Positions 47,759-55,911 of a stretch of DNA of 64,000 nt are shown here, piece by piece. The translations under genes and the position numbers were made by a program. The notes under the pieces were generated by a model. The model saw only the letters and a list, made by a program, of their open reading frames with translations. It did no database searches and was not told the DNA's origin. Numbering within the stretch: position 1 is the first letter of the stretch; every line of letters begins with the position of its first letter. Source of the stretch: Vulcanimicrobiota bacterium. GTDB taxonomy: Bacteria > Vulcanimicrobiota > Vulcanimicrobiia > Vulcanimicrobiales > Vulcanimicrobiaceae. The DNA is taken from the NCBI GenBank assembly GCA_003168375.1, contig PMSI01000003.1, forward strand, positions 310,001-374,000, given 5' to 3'.

Positions 47759-48481
47759 CTATTGCGCCAGCTTCGGATCGGCCGGCGTCGCCGGGAACGA
47801 GAAGTCGTGGTTCGTCGCTTCGGCGCTGCCGGTGACGCGGCCCATCCGGAGGGGCCCGTAGAACGTGTGCACGTAGGTCGCGTGCGTGACCAGCCAATGT
47901 CCCTCGACGACCTGGTAGTCGCAGGCGAACGTCGTCGTCGGGCCGATGTAGACGACGCGTGTCGGCAGGTTCGACGCCGTGTCGACGTACACGTCGTGAA
48001 TGTAGAAGTCCGAGTTGTTCCCGCGCGTGAGGGTCGGCAACGGATCCATCACGATGTGCGCGATGCGATCGTTCGAGTCGTCGGCGTACGCGGCGCGGTA
48101 ATAGCGCAGCGACACGACCACCACATCCGCATGCGAGGTCTCGCGCGGGTCTTTGAACGTGATGACCTGCCCGGGTTCGACGTAGCTGAGCGTATCGCGC
48201 TGGCTGCCGCTGAAGGTGACACGGAAGTACGAGATCGCGTCGAAGGTCGGGATCAGCGGGAAGCTGTGCGCGTACTGGCGCTGACCGCGCGGCAGGTCCT
48301 GTAGCACGGCGGAGTCGTCACGGGTGCGGGTCTCGACCTCGCGGGAGATGACCTTGTGGCGGCGCAGCGAGGGGACGTCGACGACGACGTCGGTCTTGTA
48401 GGCGAGGTACGGAGGCGCTTGGGCGAAGGCGGCGGCAGCCGCGTTTGCCGTCGTCCGGAACTGGACGTCTGCGGCGATCAC
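47759..48481 (-). CDS. Conserved-looking protein of unknown function
   Basis: About 240 residues, beta-rich, with many aromatic residues in pairs (IHDVYVDTASNLPTRVVYIG, HWLVTHATYVHTFYGPL). It resembles outer-membrane lipoprotein-sorting type folds or proteins that read 'no signal peptide seen': the open frame begins with GTG at 48481, and upstream codons reach a stop without a hydrophobic segment. An N-terminal run of alanines may be the rest of a lost signal. I do not recognise the family. Confidence 0.6.
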   Translation of the reverse strand: MIAADVQFRTTANAAAAAFAQAPPYLAYKTDVVVDVPSLRRHKVISREVETRTRDDSAVLQDLPRGQRQYAHSFPLIPTFDAISYFRVTFSGSQRDTLSYVEPGQVITFKDPRETSHADVVVVSLRYYRAAYADDSNDRIAHIVMDPLPTLTRGNNSDFYIHDVYVDTASNLPTRVVYIGPTTTFACDYQVVEGHWLVTHATYVHTFYGPLRMGRVTGSAEATNHDFSFPATPADPKLAQ

Positions 48482-48529
48482 GCGAGCTCGGACAGGAGGG
48501 AGGGGAGAACGATCAAAAGCGGCGTCATC

Positions 48530-48961
48530 GTGTCAGACTCTTCGCGTACAACGTATGTCGCTTCCGCCCTGTTCCTCACCGCGGCCGGGGCGCGCTCGAT
48601 CCTGGACGCTGCGCTCGCCGACGCGGACCGGATCGGGGTGCCGGAATGTGTCGCCGTGGTCGACTCCGGCGGACACCTGCTCGCTTTCGGCCGCGGCGAC
48701 GGGGCGCGGATCGGCTCGATCTCGATCGCGCTGACGAAAGCGGTCTCGGCGGCGACCCGCAAGCGCCCGACGGCGGAAGAGGGGGGCGGCGATCCGATGA
48801 TGACCGTCCGCCTTGCTCTGGCGGCGGACCGGCTCACCGGGATCGGGGGCGGCTTCCCGATCGTCGTCGACGGTGTCGTCGTCGGCGCGATCGGCGTCAG
48901 CAGCGGAACGGTCGACGAGGATATCGTCGTCGCGCGGGCGGGCCTCGCCGCCATCGCGTGA
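48530..48961 (+). CDS. GlcG/HbpS-type heme-binding-like protein
   Basis: A 143-residue member of the GlcG/HbpS (DUF336) family: AAGARSILDAALADADRIGVPECVAVVDSGGHLLAFGRGDGARIGSISIALTKA is the family's N-terminal half, and GGGFPIVVDGVVVGAIGVSSGTVDEDIVVARAGL the second. Some members bind heme or help glycolate use. GTG at 48530 has no ribosome site; ATC at 48512, 4 bases after GGGGAG, could be the true start. The stop overlaps the cyclase GTG. Confidence 0.85.
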   Translation: MSDSSRTTYVASALFLTAAGARSILDAALADADRIGVPECVAVVDSGGHLLAFGRGDGARIGSISIALTKAVSAATRKRPTAEEGGGDPMMTVRLALAADRLTGIGGGFPIVVDGVVVGAIGVSSGTVDEDIVVARAGLAAIA

Positions 48962-50766
48962 AGCGTTTCACCGACCACTACACCTACCGTTTCGACGTCG
49001 CACCCGAAGCGCTCTGGCGTGCGGTGTCGGACACCGACGCGGTGAACCGTGACGCCGGCCTGCCGCCGGTGCGCTATACCTTCGAACCCCGGCCCGAGGG
49101 CGGACCGGTGACGATCGCGCACGTGCGCTTCGGTCCCGTCCCGATCGAGTGGGAGGAACCGCCCTTCACCTGGGAGGCGCCGTATCGTGTCTCGGTCGAG
49201 CGCCGGTTCCGGGGCGGGCCGTTCGTGCGCTTCAACAGCGACGTGCACGTCGTTGGCGACGGAGCGGGCTCGCGGATCGAGCACGCCGTCGAACTCGACG
49301 CCCGCGACGGCCTGGGCGCGCTGCTCGGACCGGCGGTCATGGCGCGTGGAAAAGCCGGGGCGGGGCGGGCCTACGAGCTCGCGGCGGAGCGCGCTCGAGC
49401 GGCGGGTCCGACGCCCGCATCCGGGCTCGCGGGCGTCCCCGAGGTTCCGGCGGCCGGGATCACGCGCGTGACGCGCTTCGTCGACGCGCTCGAGGCGCTG
49501 CGGCCGCATACCGAGCACGAGCCCGAGATCGCCGCGCGCCTGGCGGCGCTGGTCGAGCACGGCGACGATGCGTTCGTCGCGCGAATGCGGCCCTACGTGC
49601 TCGCCGACCGCTGGTCGATGCCGCGCGACCGCGTGCTCGCGGCGATGCTCGCGTCGACCCGGGCCGGGCTGCTCGACCTCTCGTGGACGCTGATCTGCCC
49701 GAGCTGCCGCGGCCAGAAGAACCGCGTCGCCTCGCTCGCCGGTCTCGGAGGCGAGGTTCACTGCGATCAGTGCGGGATCGCCTATGGGGCCGATTTCGAC
49801 CGCAACGTCGAGGTCACGTTCGACGCCTCGCCGTCGGGACGCAGCGGCGAGGCACCCGTCTACTGCGTCGCGGGACCGCAGAGCGCGCGCCAGACCCTCG
49901 CGCAGACGCGGGTGGGGGGGCTCGGTGCCGCCGCGCTCGACGTCGTGCTGCGGCCCGGCGCGTACGTGATCCAGGCGCTTCCCGACCGGGCAGCACGCTT
50001 CACCGTGGAAGAGGACGCCGGCGCCGGGATGCTCGAGGTGCGGATCGACTCGACTCGCGTTCGCGCCGGTACCTCCACCGTACGGGCCGGTGCGGTGCGC
50101 GTTCACGCGATCAACCTGTCGGTACGCGAGGCCGTCGTCCGCGTCACCGAAGCCGAGCTCTCCGATCAGATCGCGACCGCGGCCGACGTGACCGCACTGC
50201 AGGCGTTCCGCGACCTGTTCTCCAGCGACGTGCTGGCCGACGGGATCGAGCTCGCGATCCGCTCGCTGACGATCGTGTTCACCGACGTCGTCGGCTCGAC
50301 GCAGATGTACGGCGAGACCGGCGACGCTCGCGCGTTCCGTCTCGTGCACGACCACTTCGAGGCGCTCCGCGAGGTGATCGTGCTGCAGCGCGGCGCGATC
50401 GTGAAGACGGTCGGCGACGCGGTGATGGCCGTCTTCGTCGACCCGCGGGACGCCGTCCTGGCGGCGCTGCGATTCGGCAGCGCCGTCGCGCCGCTCCGCC
50501 TGCGCATCGGCATGCACCGCGGACCGTGCATCGCGATGCGGGCGAACGACCGCCTCGACTACTTCGGCGCGACCGTCAACCTCGCATCGCGGGTCGGGCA
50601 CGCCGCCGCCCCGGGAGAACTCCTGGTGACCGCGGCGATCGCCGACGATGCGCGCGTCGCGGAGATCCTCCCCGCCGGTGAACGCGGAACCCTCACCTTG
50701 CGCGGGATCGCGGAGCCGGTCGAGGTCGTGCGAATCGGGGCGCCGGCCGCCGAACCGGCGCGATGA
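48958..50766 (+). CDS. Class III adenylate cyclase with SRPBCC and DUF5939 domains
   Basis: A 602-residue, apparently soluble enzyme. Residues 1-150 form a SRPBCC/START-like ligand pocket (FTDHYTYRFDVAPEALWRAV). About 165-425 is a DUF5939 region, with a zinc knuckle CPSC...CDQC. The C-terminal cyclase domain has FTDVVGSTQMYGE (metal Asp), VKTVGDAVMAVF (adenine-recognising Lys and second Asp) and DYFGATVNLASRV (Asp, then transition-state Asn and Arg). All the residues needed for ATP cyclisation appear present. A small lipophilic ligand bound by the first domain may control cAMP output; that is inference. Confidence 0.9.
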   Translation: MKRFTDHYTYRFDVAPEALWRAVSDTDAVNRDAGLPPVRYTFEPRPEGGPVTIAHVRFGPVPIEWEEPPFTWEAPYRVSVERRFRGGPFVRFNSDVHVVGDGAGSRIEHAVELDARDGLGALLGPAVMARGKAGAGRAYELAAERARAAGPTPASGLAGVPEVPAAGITRVTRFVDALEALRPHTEHEPEIAARLAALVEHGDDAFVARMRPYVLADRWSMPRDRVLAAMLASTRAGLLDLSWTLICPSCRGQKNRVASLAGLGGEVHCDQCGIAYGADFDRNVEVTFDASPSGRSGEAPVYCVAGPQSARQTLAQTRVGGLGAAALDVVLRPGAYVIQALPDRAARFTVEEDAGAGMLEVRIDSTRVRAGTSTVRAGAVRVHAINLSVREAVVRVTEAELSDQIATAADVTALQAFRDLFSSDVLADGIELAIRSLTIVFTDVVGSTQMYGETGDARAFRLVHDHFEALREVIVLQRGAIVKTVGDAVMAVFVDPRDAVLAALRFGSAVAPLRLRIGMHRGPCIAMRANDRLDYFGATVNLASRVGHAAAPGELLVTAAIADDARVAEILPAGERGTLTLRGIAEPVEVVRIGAPAAEPAR

Positions 50767-51470
50767 GCGGCCCGAACCCGCTCTACGACGAGCCCGAGCT
50801 CGCCGCGGCGTACGCGCGCGTCAGCGCGACGAATGCCGCGAACGCCGCTTACGAACGTCCCGCTGTGCGCGCGCTGCTGGGCGAGGTTTGCGGTCTCGAC
50901 GTGCTCGACGCCGGCTGCGCGGCGGGCGAGCACAGCGCGTGGCTCGCGGATCACGGCGCGCGCGTCGTCGCGCTCGACGCGAGCGAGGCGATGGTGCGGC
51001 TCGCGCGCGAACGGCTCGGTGAGCAGGTGCGCGTGCTGCACGCCGATCTCGCGCAGCCGCTGCCGCTCGACGACGCGTCGGCCGACCTCGTGCTCTCGTC
51101 GCTCACGCTGCACTATCTCGAAGACTGGTGCGCGCCGCTGCGGGAGTTCGCGCGGGTATTGCGGCCCGGCGGGCGGCTGGTGTTATCGACCCACCATCCG
51201 CTCATGACGGCCGGCGACGTCGATGACTATCATGCGGTGCGCCTGGTCGAAGAGACGTGGCACGGCTTCGGAGCGCCGGTTCTGGTGACGTACTATCACC
51301 GGCCGCTGCAGCGAATCGTCGCGGACATGCTCGCTGCAGGGTTCGTGCTGCGCGGGATGCACGAGCCCCAGCCGACCGCCGATGCCGATGCGCGCGATCC
51401 CAAACTCGCGGCGAGGTTCCGCACGGAGCCGGGGTTCCTCATCGTCGATGCGGAAACCGCGCGGCGATGA
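50763..51470 (+). CDS. SAM-dependent methyltransferase
   Basis: A 235-residue class I methyltransferase (UbiE-like subgroup). The SAM loop is VLDAGCAAGEHSAWLADHGARVVALDAS, followed by ADLVLSSLTLHYLEDW and LRPGGRLVLSTHHPL. The substrate cannot be told. It overlaps both neighbours by 4 bases (ATGA), in a run cyclase-methyltransferase-MaoC. Confidence 0.88.
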   Translation: MSGPNPLYDEPELAAAYARVSATNAANAAYERPAVRALLGEVCGLDVLDAGCAAGEHSAWLADHGARVVALDASEAMVRLARERLGEQVRVLHADLAQPLPLDDASADLVLSSLTLHYLEDWCAPLREFARVLRPGGRLVLSTHHPLMTAGDVDDYHAVRLVEETWHGFGAPVLVTYYHRPLQRIVADMLAAGFVLRGMHEPQPTADADARDPKLAARFRTEPGFLIVDAETARR

Positions 51471-51892
51471 GCTATGGAGAGAAACCGTTCGAGGACTTTC
51501 GGATCGGCGATGCGACCAGCTTCTCCAAGACGATCACCGACGCCGACATCCTGCTGTTCGCGGGCGTGAGCGGCGACAACTATCCGCTGCACATGGACGC
51601 CGAGTACGCGAAGACGACGCGCTTCGGGCAGCGCGCGGCGCACGGGATGCTGACGGCGAGCCTGTTATCGACCGTCGTCGGGCTGCTGCTCCAGCGGCCC
51701 GGCGGGATCTACGTCGAGCAGTCGCTCCGGTTCAAACGCCCGGTGTTCATCGGCGACACGTTGACCGCGACCGCGGAAGTGACGGAGCTGATCCCGGAGC
51801 GGCGGCGCATTCGCATCGAGACGCGGGTCGAGAACCAGCGCGGCGAAGCCGTCCTCGACGGGGCGGGGCTCATTCAAAAAGACGAACGCTGA
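51467..51892 (+). CDS. MaoC-like (hotdog) acyl-CoA hydratase
   Basis: A 141-residue single hotdog domain with the R-hydratase motif: DADILLFAGVSGDNYPLHMDAEYAKTTRFGQRAAHGML, where Asp and His are catalytic. It would hydrate enoyl-CoA. No thiolase or dehydrogenase is nearby. It starts at an ATGA overlap; the TGA end overlaps the convergent SRAP gene by 23 bases. Confidence 0.9.
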   Translation: MSYGEKPFEDFRIGDATSFSKTITDADILLFAGVSGDNYPLHMDAEYAKTTRFGQRAAHGMLTASLLSTVVGLLLQRPGGIYVEQSLRFKRPVFIGDTLTATAEVTELIPERRRIRIETRVENQRGEAVLDGAGLIQKDER

Positions 51893-52547
51893 CGGTGTCG
51901 GTGACCGGCTCGATCGCGCGGGGGTCGTCGAACGCCGGGCGGTTCATCTCGGGCGTGACGGCGGCCGACTGCATCCGCGAGGGGTCGTAGGGGACCAGTG
52001 TCGAGACGGCGTCGGCGAGGTCGCCGTGCAACCACGTGTCGAGCGCATCGTCGTCGAGAATCACCGGCATGCGGTCGTGGATCTGCGCGAGCAGCGCGTT
52101 CGGCGGGCAGGTGACGATCGTGCACGACTCGACGCGCGCGTCCTTCGGGCCCCAGCGCTCCCACAGGCCGGCGAACGCGAACACGGCTCCGCCGTCGCGG
52201 GTGAAGCGGTACGGCAGCCGCCGCCCCTTCGCGCCGGTCCATTCGTAGAACCCGTCGGCGAAGATCACGCAGCGTCGGTGCTGCAGTGCGTCGCGGAACG
52301 CGGGCTTCTCGGCGAGCGTCTCCGCCCGCGCGTTGATCAGCTTCCGGCCGGCCGAGAGATCGCGTGCCCACGGCGGAACGAGCCCCCAGCGGAGCGGCTC
52401 GATCTCGCCTTCGGCATCGTTGCGCACCGCCAGCACGTCGTCGGTCGGCGCGATGTTGTAACGCCGCGGCCAGCTGCGCCGCAACTTGAACTGCGGATAG
52501 CGGTCTACGATCCGTTCGGGACTGGCGAGCGTGAACCGGGCGCACAT
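51870..52547 (-). CDS. SRAP domain protein (YedK/HMCES family)
   Basis: A 225-residue SRAP protein, which shields abasic sites in single-stranded DNA by a covalent link through Cys2. That Cys (MCARFTLASP) is present, with NARAET, FYEW and HDRMPVIL, the other active-site blocks. It is probably part of DNA damage tolerance. The ATG overlaps the upstream stop by one base. Confidence 0.94.
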   Translation of the reverse strand: MCARFTLASPERIVDRYPQFKLRRSWPRRYNIAPTDDVLAVRNDAEGEIEPLRWGLVPPWARDLSAGRKLINARAETLAEKPAFRDALQHRRCVIFADGFYEWTGAKGRRLPYRFTRDGGAVFAFAGLWERWGPKDARVESCTIVTCPPNALLAQIHDRMPVILDDDALDTWLHGDLADAVSTLVPYDPSRMQSAAVTPEMNRPAFDDPRAIEPVTDTVSVRLFE

Positions 52548-53230
52548 CAGGAAAGCGCGACCTCCGCGATGAGGTTGGGCCGGCCGGCACCCATCGTGAT
52601 CTCCGCTCCAGTCTGCGGTTCATAGAACGCGAGGACGGGTGCGGCCGCCGATCCATCGCCCAGCAGCAGCGCAGCGTCGCGCGCGATCGTTTCGCACCGA
52701 GCATACAATGCGCGGAGCCCCGGCTCGTCGAGCGCTTCGTACCATGCGCGCTCGACGTCGACGTTGACACGCGTCGCTTCACCGCCGCCGCCCCAGACAC
52801 CCGAAAAACGCACGTTGTCCGCCTCCGCGCGAACGGTCAGCGCGAACATCGCAAGCTGCGCGAACGTGTAGTCCTGATACGGCTCAACGACCGAATAGAG
52901 TCCCGCACAAAAGGCGACGTATGCGATCCTTTCGGAACGCACGCCGAGCAGAAGGGCGGAGCCGCCCGGTTCGGCGCGATACAGGTACGCGTCCAGGTCG
53001 CCCGCCACGCGATGCTCCATCTGCTCGACTGATTCGATCGGCAGTGCGTCGGCTCGAAGGGCGGTGCGCTGGTCCGGCGGGATCTGCGCAAGGTCGCGCT
53101 TGGCCCACGCGGCATAATACGCGGGAAACGGTGGCGCGACGATGTCGTACCCTAGGAACCGCTGGGCCAGGTCCCGGGCAAGCGCGTCCACGTCCACGCC
53201 GCGGTGGTTCGCCGGTCTCTGAACGGGCAC
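52547..53230 (-). CDS. Protein of unknown function
   Basis: A 227-residue protein without a signal peptide. It contains LARDLAQRFLGYDIVAPPFPAYYAAWAKRDLAQIP and FSGVWGGGGEATRVNVDVERAWYEALDEPGLRALY. I do not recognise it. The start is taken as GTG at 53230, because longer frames run through a repeat copy and into the leader of the divergent response regulator. It is coupled to the SRAP gene and may share its promoter. Confidence 0.6.
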   Translation of the reverse strand: MPVQRPANHRGVDVDALARDLAQRFLGYDIVAPPFPAYYAAWAKRDLAQIPPDQRTALRADALPIESVEQMEHRVAGDLDAYLYRAEPGGSALLLGVRSERIAYVAFCAGLYSVVEPYQDYTFAQLAMFALTVRAEADNVRFSGVWGGGGEATRVNVDVERAWYEALDEPGLRALYARCETIARDAALLLGDGSAAAPVLAFYEPQTGAEITMGAGRPNLIAEVALS

Positions 53231-53247
53231 CGCCCGCGGTATGGCGT

Positions 53248-53269
53248 CCTTCGACAGGCTCAGGATGAC
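53248..53269. repeat. Dispersed repeat, copy 7 (upstream of the response regulator)
   Basis: CCTTCGACAGGCTCAGG plus ATGAC, exactly the consensus. Its AGGA lies 4 bases before the ATG of the response regulator, so the repeat supplies the ribosome site. It sits between two divergent genes. Confidence 0.8.
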
Positions 53270-53956
53270 ATGATCACCCGGATCGTGGTCGCGGAGGACG
53301 ACGCGTCCATCCGCGAGTTGCTCGTCCATCACCTCGAGCGCGAGGGCTTTCGCTGCGAAGAGGCGGCGGACGGCCCGGCAGCGCTACGGCTCGCGCGCGG
53401 CGGCGCGGACCTGCTGATCCTCGACCTCGGGCTGCCGGTGGTCGACGGGTTCGACGTCGTCCGCGCCTTGCGGCGCGAGGCGCGCGACGTGCCGATCCTC
53501 GTGCTGACCGCACGGTCCGAGGAGATCGACCGCATCGTCGGGCTGGAGATCGGCGCTGACGACTACGTCGTGAAGCCGTTCTCGCCGCGCGAGATCGTGG
53601 CGCGGGTAAAAGCGCTCGGCCGGCGCGCGGGGCTGAGCTCGACGCAGGCCCCGGTCGTGCTGCGATTCGATCGGCTCGAGATCGACGAGGCGGCGCGCGA
53701 GGCCCGCCTCGACGGCATCGACGTCGGGCTGAAGCCCCGCGAGTTCGCGCTGCTGCTCGAGCTGGCGTCGAACGCCGGCGTCGCGCTGTCGCGCGCATCG
53801 CTGTTGCAACGCGTCTGGGGTTTCGACTTCGAGGGCGACGCGCGGACCGTCGACGTGCACGTCCGGCGCGTGCGTGCGAAGCTCGACGACCGCGCGACGG
53901 GTTCCGGGCTGCTCCAGACGATCCACGGGTTCGGGTACAAGTTTGCACGCGGCTGA
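53270..53956 (+). CDS. Two-component response regulator, OmpR type
   Basis: A 228-residue regulator. The receiver has acidic residues AEDD, phospho-acceptor Asp52 (LLILDLGLP), and the Thr/Lys switch (LTAR, VKPF). A winged-helix DNA-binding domain follows, ending ARTVDVHVRRVRAKLDD-x-LLQTIHGFGYKF. It works with the histidine kinase encoded next; the target genes are not evident. The start lies at the very end of a repeat copy. Confidence 0.96.
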   Translation: MITRIVVAEDDASIRELLVHHLEREGFRCEEAADGPAALRLARGGADLLILDLGLPVVDGFDVVRALRREARDVPILVLTARSEEIDRIVGLEIGADDYVVKPFSPREIVARVKALGRRAGLSSTQAPVVLRFDRLEIDEAAREARLDGIDVGLKPREFALLLELASNAGVALSRASLLQRVWGFDFEGDARTVDVHVRRVRAKLDDRATGSGLLQTIHGFGYKFARG

Positions 53957-55061
53957 CGTTCGCGGTCTGCTACCGAGGCTAGACGCGTTCGCGCGGCGCC
54001 TTGCCGGGCTCGGAGAGCAGCCGCGTCCGGTGCTGGTCGTGCGTCTGCCGGAGCTCGAGCGCGTCGCGTGGCGCCGCGGCCTGCGCGCTGCGCGAGCCGT
54101 CGAACGCGCAGCGACCGCCGCTTTCTCGACTGCCGTCTCGCGGGTGCTCCGCGCCGGCGATCTCGTCGCTCACGACGGCGGCAGCGACGTCTTCGTCGCG
54201 GCGCTCGTCGCGCCGACCCGCGACGGCAGCGTCCCGGCGCCGGTCGACGCGCGTTCGGCGCTCGCGCGGATCGCTGCGACCATGGAGGCGGAGACCCGGC
54301 TCGAGGTTCGCACCGGGTGGACCACCTACGAGGGGGCCGACACCGGCGCGATCGAGGCGCTCGTCGAGCGCGCGCTCGCGCGCGGCGCTCAGGAGCGCGA
54401 GCGGTATGCGTTCTTCAGCTCGCTCGGACACGAACTGCGCACGCCGCTCTCCTCGATTCGCGGCTACCTCGAGACGCTGCTCGACGACGGCGTCGACGCC
54501 GGAACACGCGAGCGCTTCGTGCGCATCGCCTACAACGAGTCGCTGCGCCTCAGCCGGCTGGTCGAAGGGATGTTCGAGATCTCGCTGCTCGACATGCGCG
54601 CTTCACTGCCCGCGCCGGCGAGCGGTTCCTTCGTGCACGCGGTCGACGCCGCGCGCGACGCCTGCACCGGCAGTGCGGCCGCGCGCGGCGTCTCGGTCGC
54701 ATTCGACGAGGTTCCGGCGTTACGGGTGGCGATCGATGCCGACCGTCTCACGCTCGTGCTCGTCAACCTGATCGAGAACGCGATCAAACATGGGCGCCCG
54801 GGCGGGGGCGTCTTCGTGGGCATCCACCTCGATGACGAGCGGCTCGTCCGCGTCACCGTCGACGACGACGGGCCGGGGATCGCGCCCGGCGACCGCGAGC
54901 GCGTCTTCGTCTTCGGCGACCGCGGCGTGACCGATGCGAGCGGCACCGGGATCGGCCTGGCGCTGGTTCGCCTGATGATCGAGCGCGCCGGCGGGCGCGT
55001 CGAGCTCGAGACCTCACCCCTGGGTGGCGCGCGTTTCGTCCTCGCCATTCCGCGAGTCTAG
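53943..55061 (+). CDS. Sensor histidine kinase with a degenerate GGDEF-like N-terminus
   Basis: A 372-residue kinase without membrane helices. Residues 30-140 look like a GGDEF fold whose signature is reduced to AHDGGSDVFVAAL, so probably a sensor or dimer module and not a cyclase. The kinase core is complete: phospho-His163 (LGHELRTPLSS), NLIENAIKHG, DDDGPGIAPGDRERVF, GTGIGLALV. The TTG start overlaps the regulator by 14 bases, so the pair is a cytoplasmic two-component system. A fragment of a related kinase lies just downstream. Confidence 0.88.
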   Translation: MHAADVRGLLPRLDAFARRLAGLGEQPRPVLVVRLPELERVAWRRGLRAARAVERAATAAFSTAVSRVLRAGDLVAHDGGSDVFVAALVAPTRDGSVPAPVDARSALARIAATMEAETRLEVRTGWTTYEGADTGAIEALVERALARGAQERERYAFFSSLGHELRTPLSSIRGYLETLLDDGVDAGTRERFVRIAYNESLRLSRLVEGMFEISLLDMRASLPAPASGSFVHAVDAARDACTGSAAARGVSVAFDEVPALRVAIDADRLTLVLVNLIENAIKHGRPGGGVFVGIHLDDERLVRVTVDDDGPGIAPGDRERVFVFGDRGVTDASGTGIGLALVRLMIERAGGRVELETSPLGGARFVLAIPRV

Positions 55062-55072
55062 TGCTTGCCTTC

Positions 55073-55102
55073 TTGACATTCGCGGCCGCGATTCCCTAAG
55101 TA
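55073..55102 (+). promoter_or_regulatory. Sigma-70-like promoter
   Basis: TTGACA at 55073 and TAAGTA at 55097, 18 bases apart, just after the kinase gene. It would drive the kinase-remnant region. Confidence 0.5.
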
Positions 55103-55366
55103 GTGCCAAACGGCAGGGAGGAAGATGCCAAAACGGGTCGGTACGAGACGGCCGGTTCCCGGGCAGCGAGCCTGGGTCGTCGGCGTCTTCGCCGTTTCGA
55201 CCTCACCGATGTGGTGTCGTCCGTCAGCGTCGAAGACGACGGCCCGGGAATCGCCTGCGCCGACCGCGAGCGAGTCTTCGCGCTCGGCGAACGCGCTCCA
55301 AACGCGGCGGAACGGCAGCCTCAGTCATCCCTTCGCACTCGGTTCACCCGCGCTCGCCAATCGTAG
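55103..55366 (+). pseudogene. Histidine kinase remnant
   Basis: An 87-codon open frame contains VSVEDDGPGIACADRERVFALGERA, nearly the same as the kinase's ATP-lid segment VTVDDDGPGIAPGDRERVFVFGDRG. Nothing before or after it in any frame matches the rest of a kinase. It is most simply a leftover of a duplicated kinase gene; its 3' part overlaps the LuxR-type gene on the other strand. Confidence 0.55.
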
Positions 55367-55819
55367 AATTGCCGAGATCTCTTCACGATGCAGTCGTACG
55401 GTGCGCATTTGGTCGCGCGTCCCTTGCCGGTCGCGCTCGCGCTTCAGCGCTACAAGCGCCGATACGAGTCCGAATGCTGGCGAATCGCCGACGCGTGGTC
55501 GGGCTATCACGTACACTCCCTTATCCAATCCTTGCAGTAGTTCTTTGACGCTGTGAGCACCGAACTTTTCGCGGACGTTCTTGCACATCGTGCGTACCGT
55601 CTCGGCGCTGCGTCCCGTCTCCCTCGCAATGATCACTTGATTCTTGCCCCGACGAAGTTGCTCGATGACCGCGGCCTCTCCAGGGCTCAGAACGGCTTCA
55701 TGCTCTTCCGGTCGTCCTTCGGGGACTACGGGCCGGCGGGGACCTGAAGGCTCGCGCGATCGGTCGAAAGCTTCGTCAGCACATAAATGCACCGAGACTG
55801 AGGCCCCACACTGCACCAC
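55325..55819 (-). CDS. LuxR-type HTH protein
   Basis: A 164-residue protein with a LuxR/GerE helix-turn-helix in the middle: LSPGEAAVIEQLRRGKNQVIIARETGRSAETVRTMCKNVREKFGAHSVKELL. There is no receiver or other sensor domain, and the C-terminal 60 residues are of unknown fold. The GTG start at 55819 is the longest option. It lies downstream of, and on the same strand as, the TPR-LuxR regulator, with a 92-base gap. Confidence 0.7.
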   Translation of the reverse strand: MVQCGASVSVHLCADEAFDRSREPSGPRRPVVPEGRPEEHEAVLSPGEAAVIEQLRRGKNQVIIARETGRSAETVRTMCKNVREKFGAHSVKELLQGLDKGVYVIARPRVGDSPAFGLVSALVALKRERDRQGTRDQMRTVRLHREEISAILRLASAGEPSAKG

Positions 55820-55911
55820 GACACCTACGCGGACGTTTCGCTAGACCCCGAAGCGAGGCTTACGGTGAATCATGCTCCAGTGCGGGCGAGCCGTCCAGCG
55901 TGAGAAATCGC

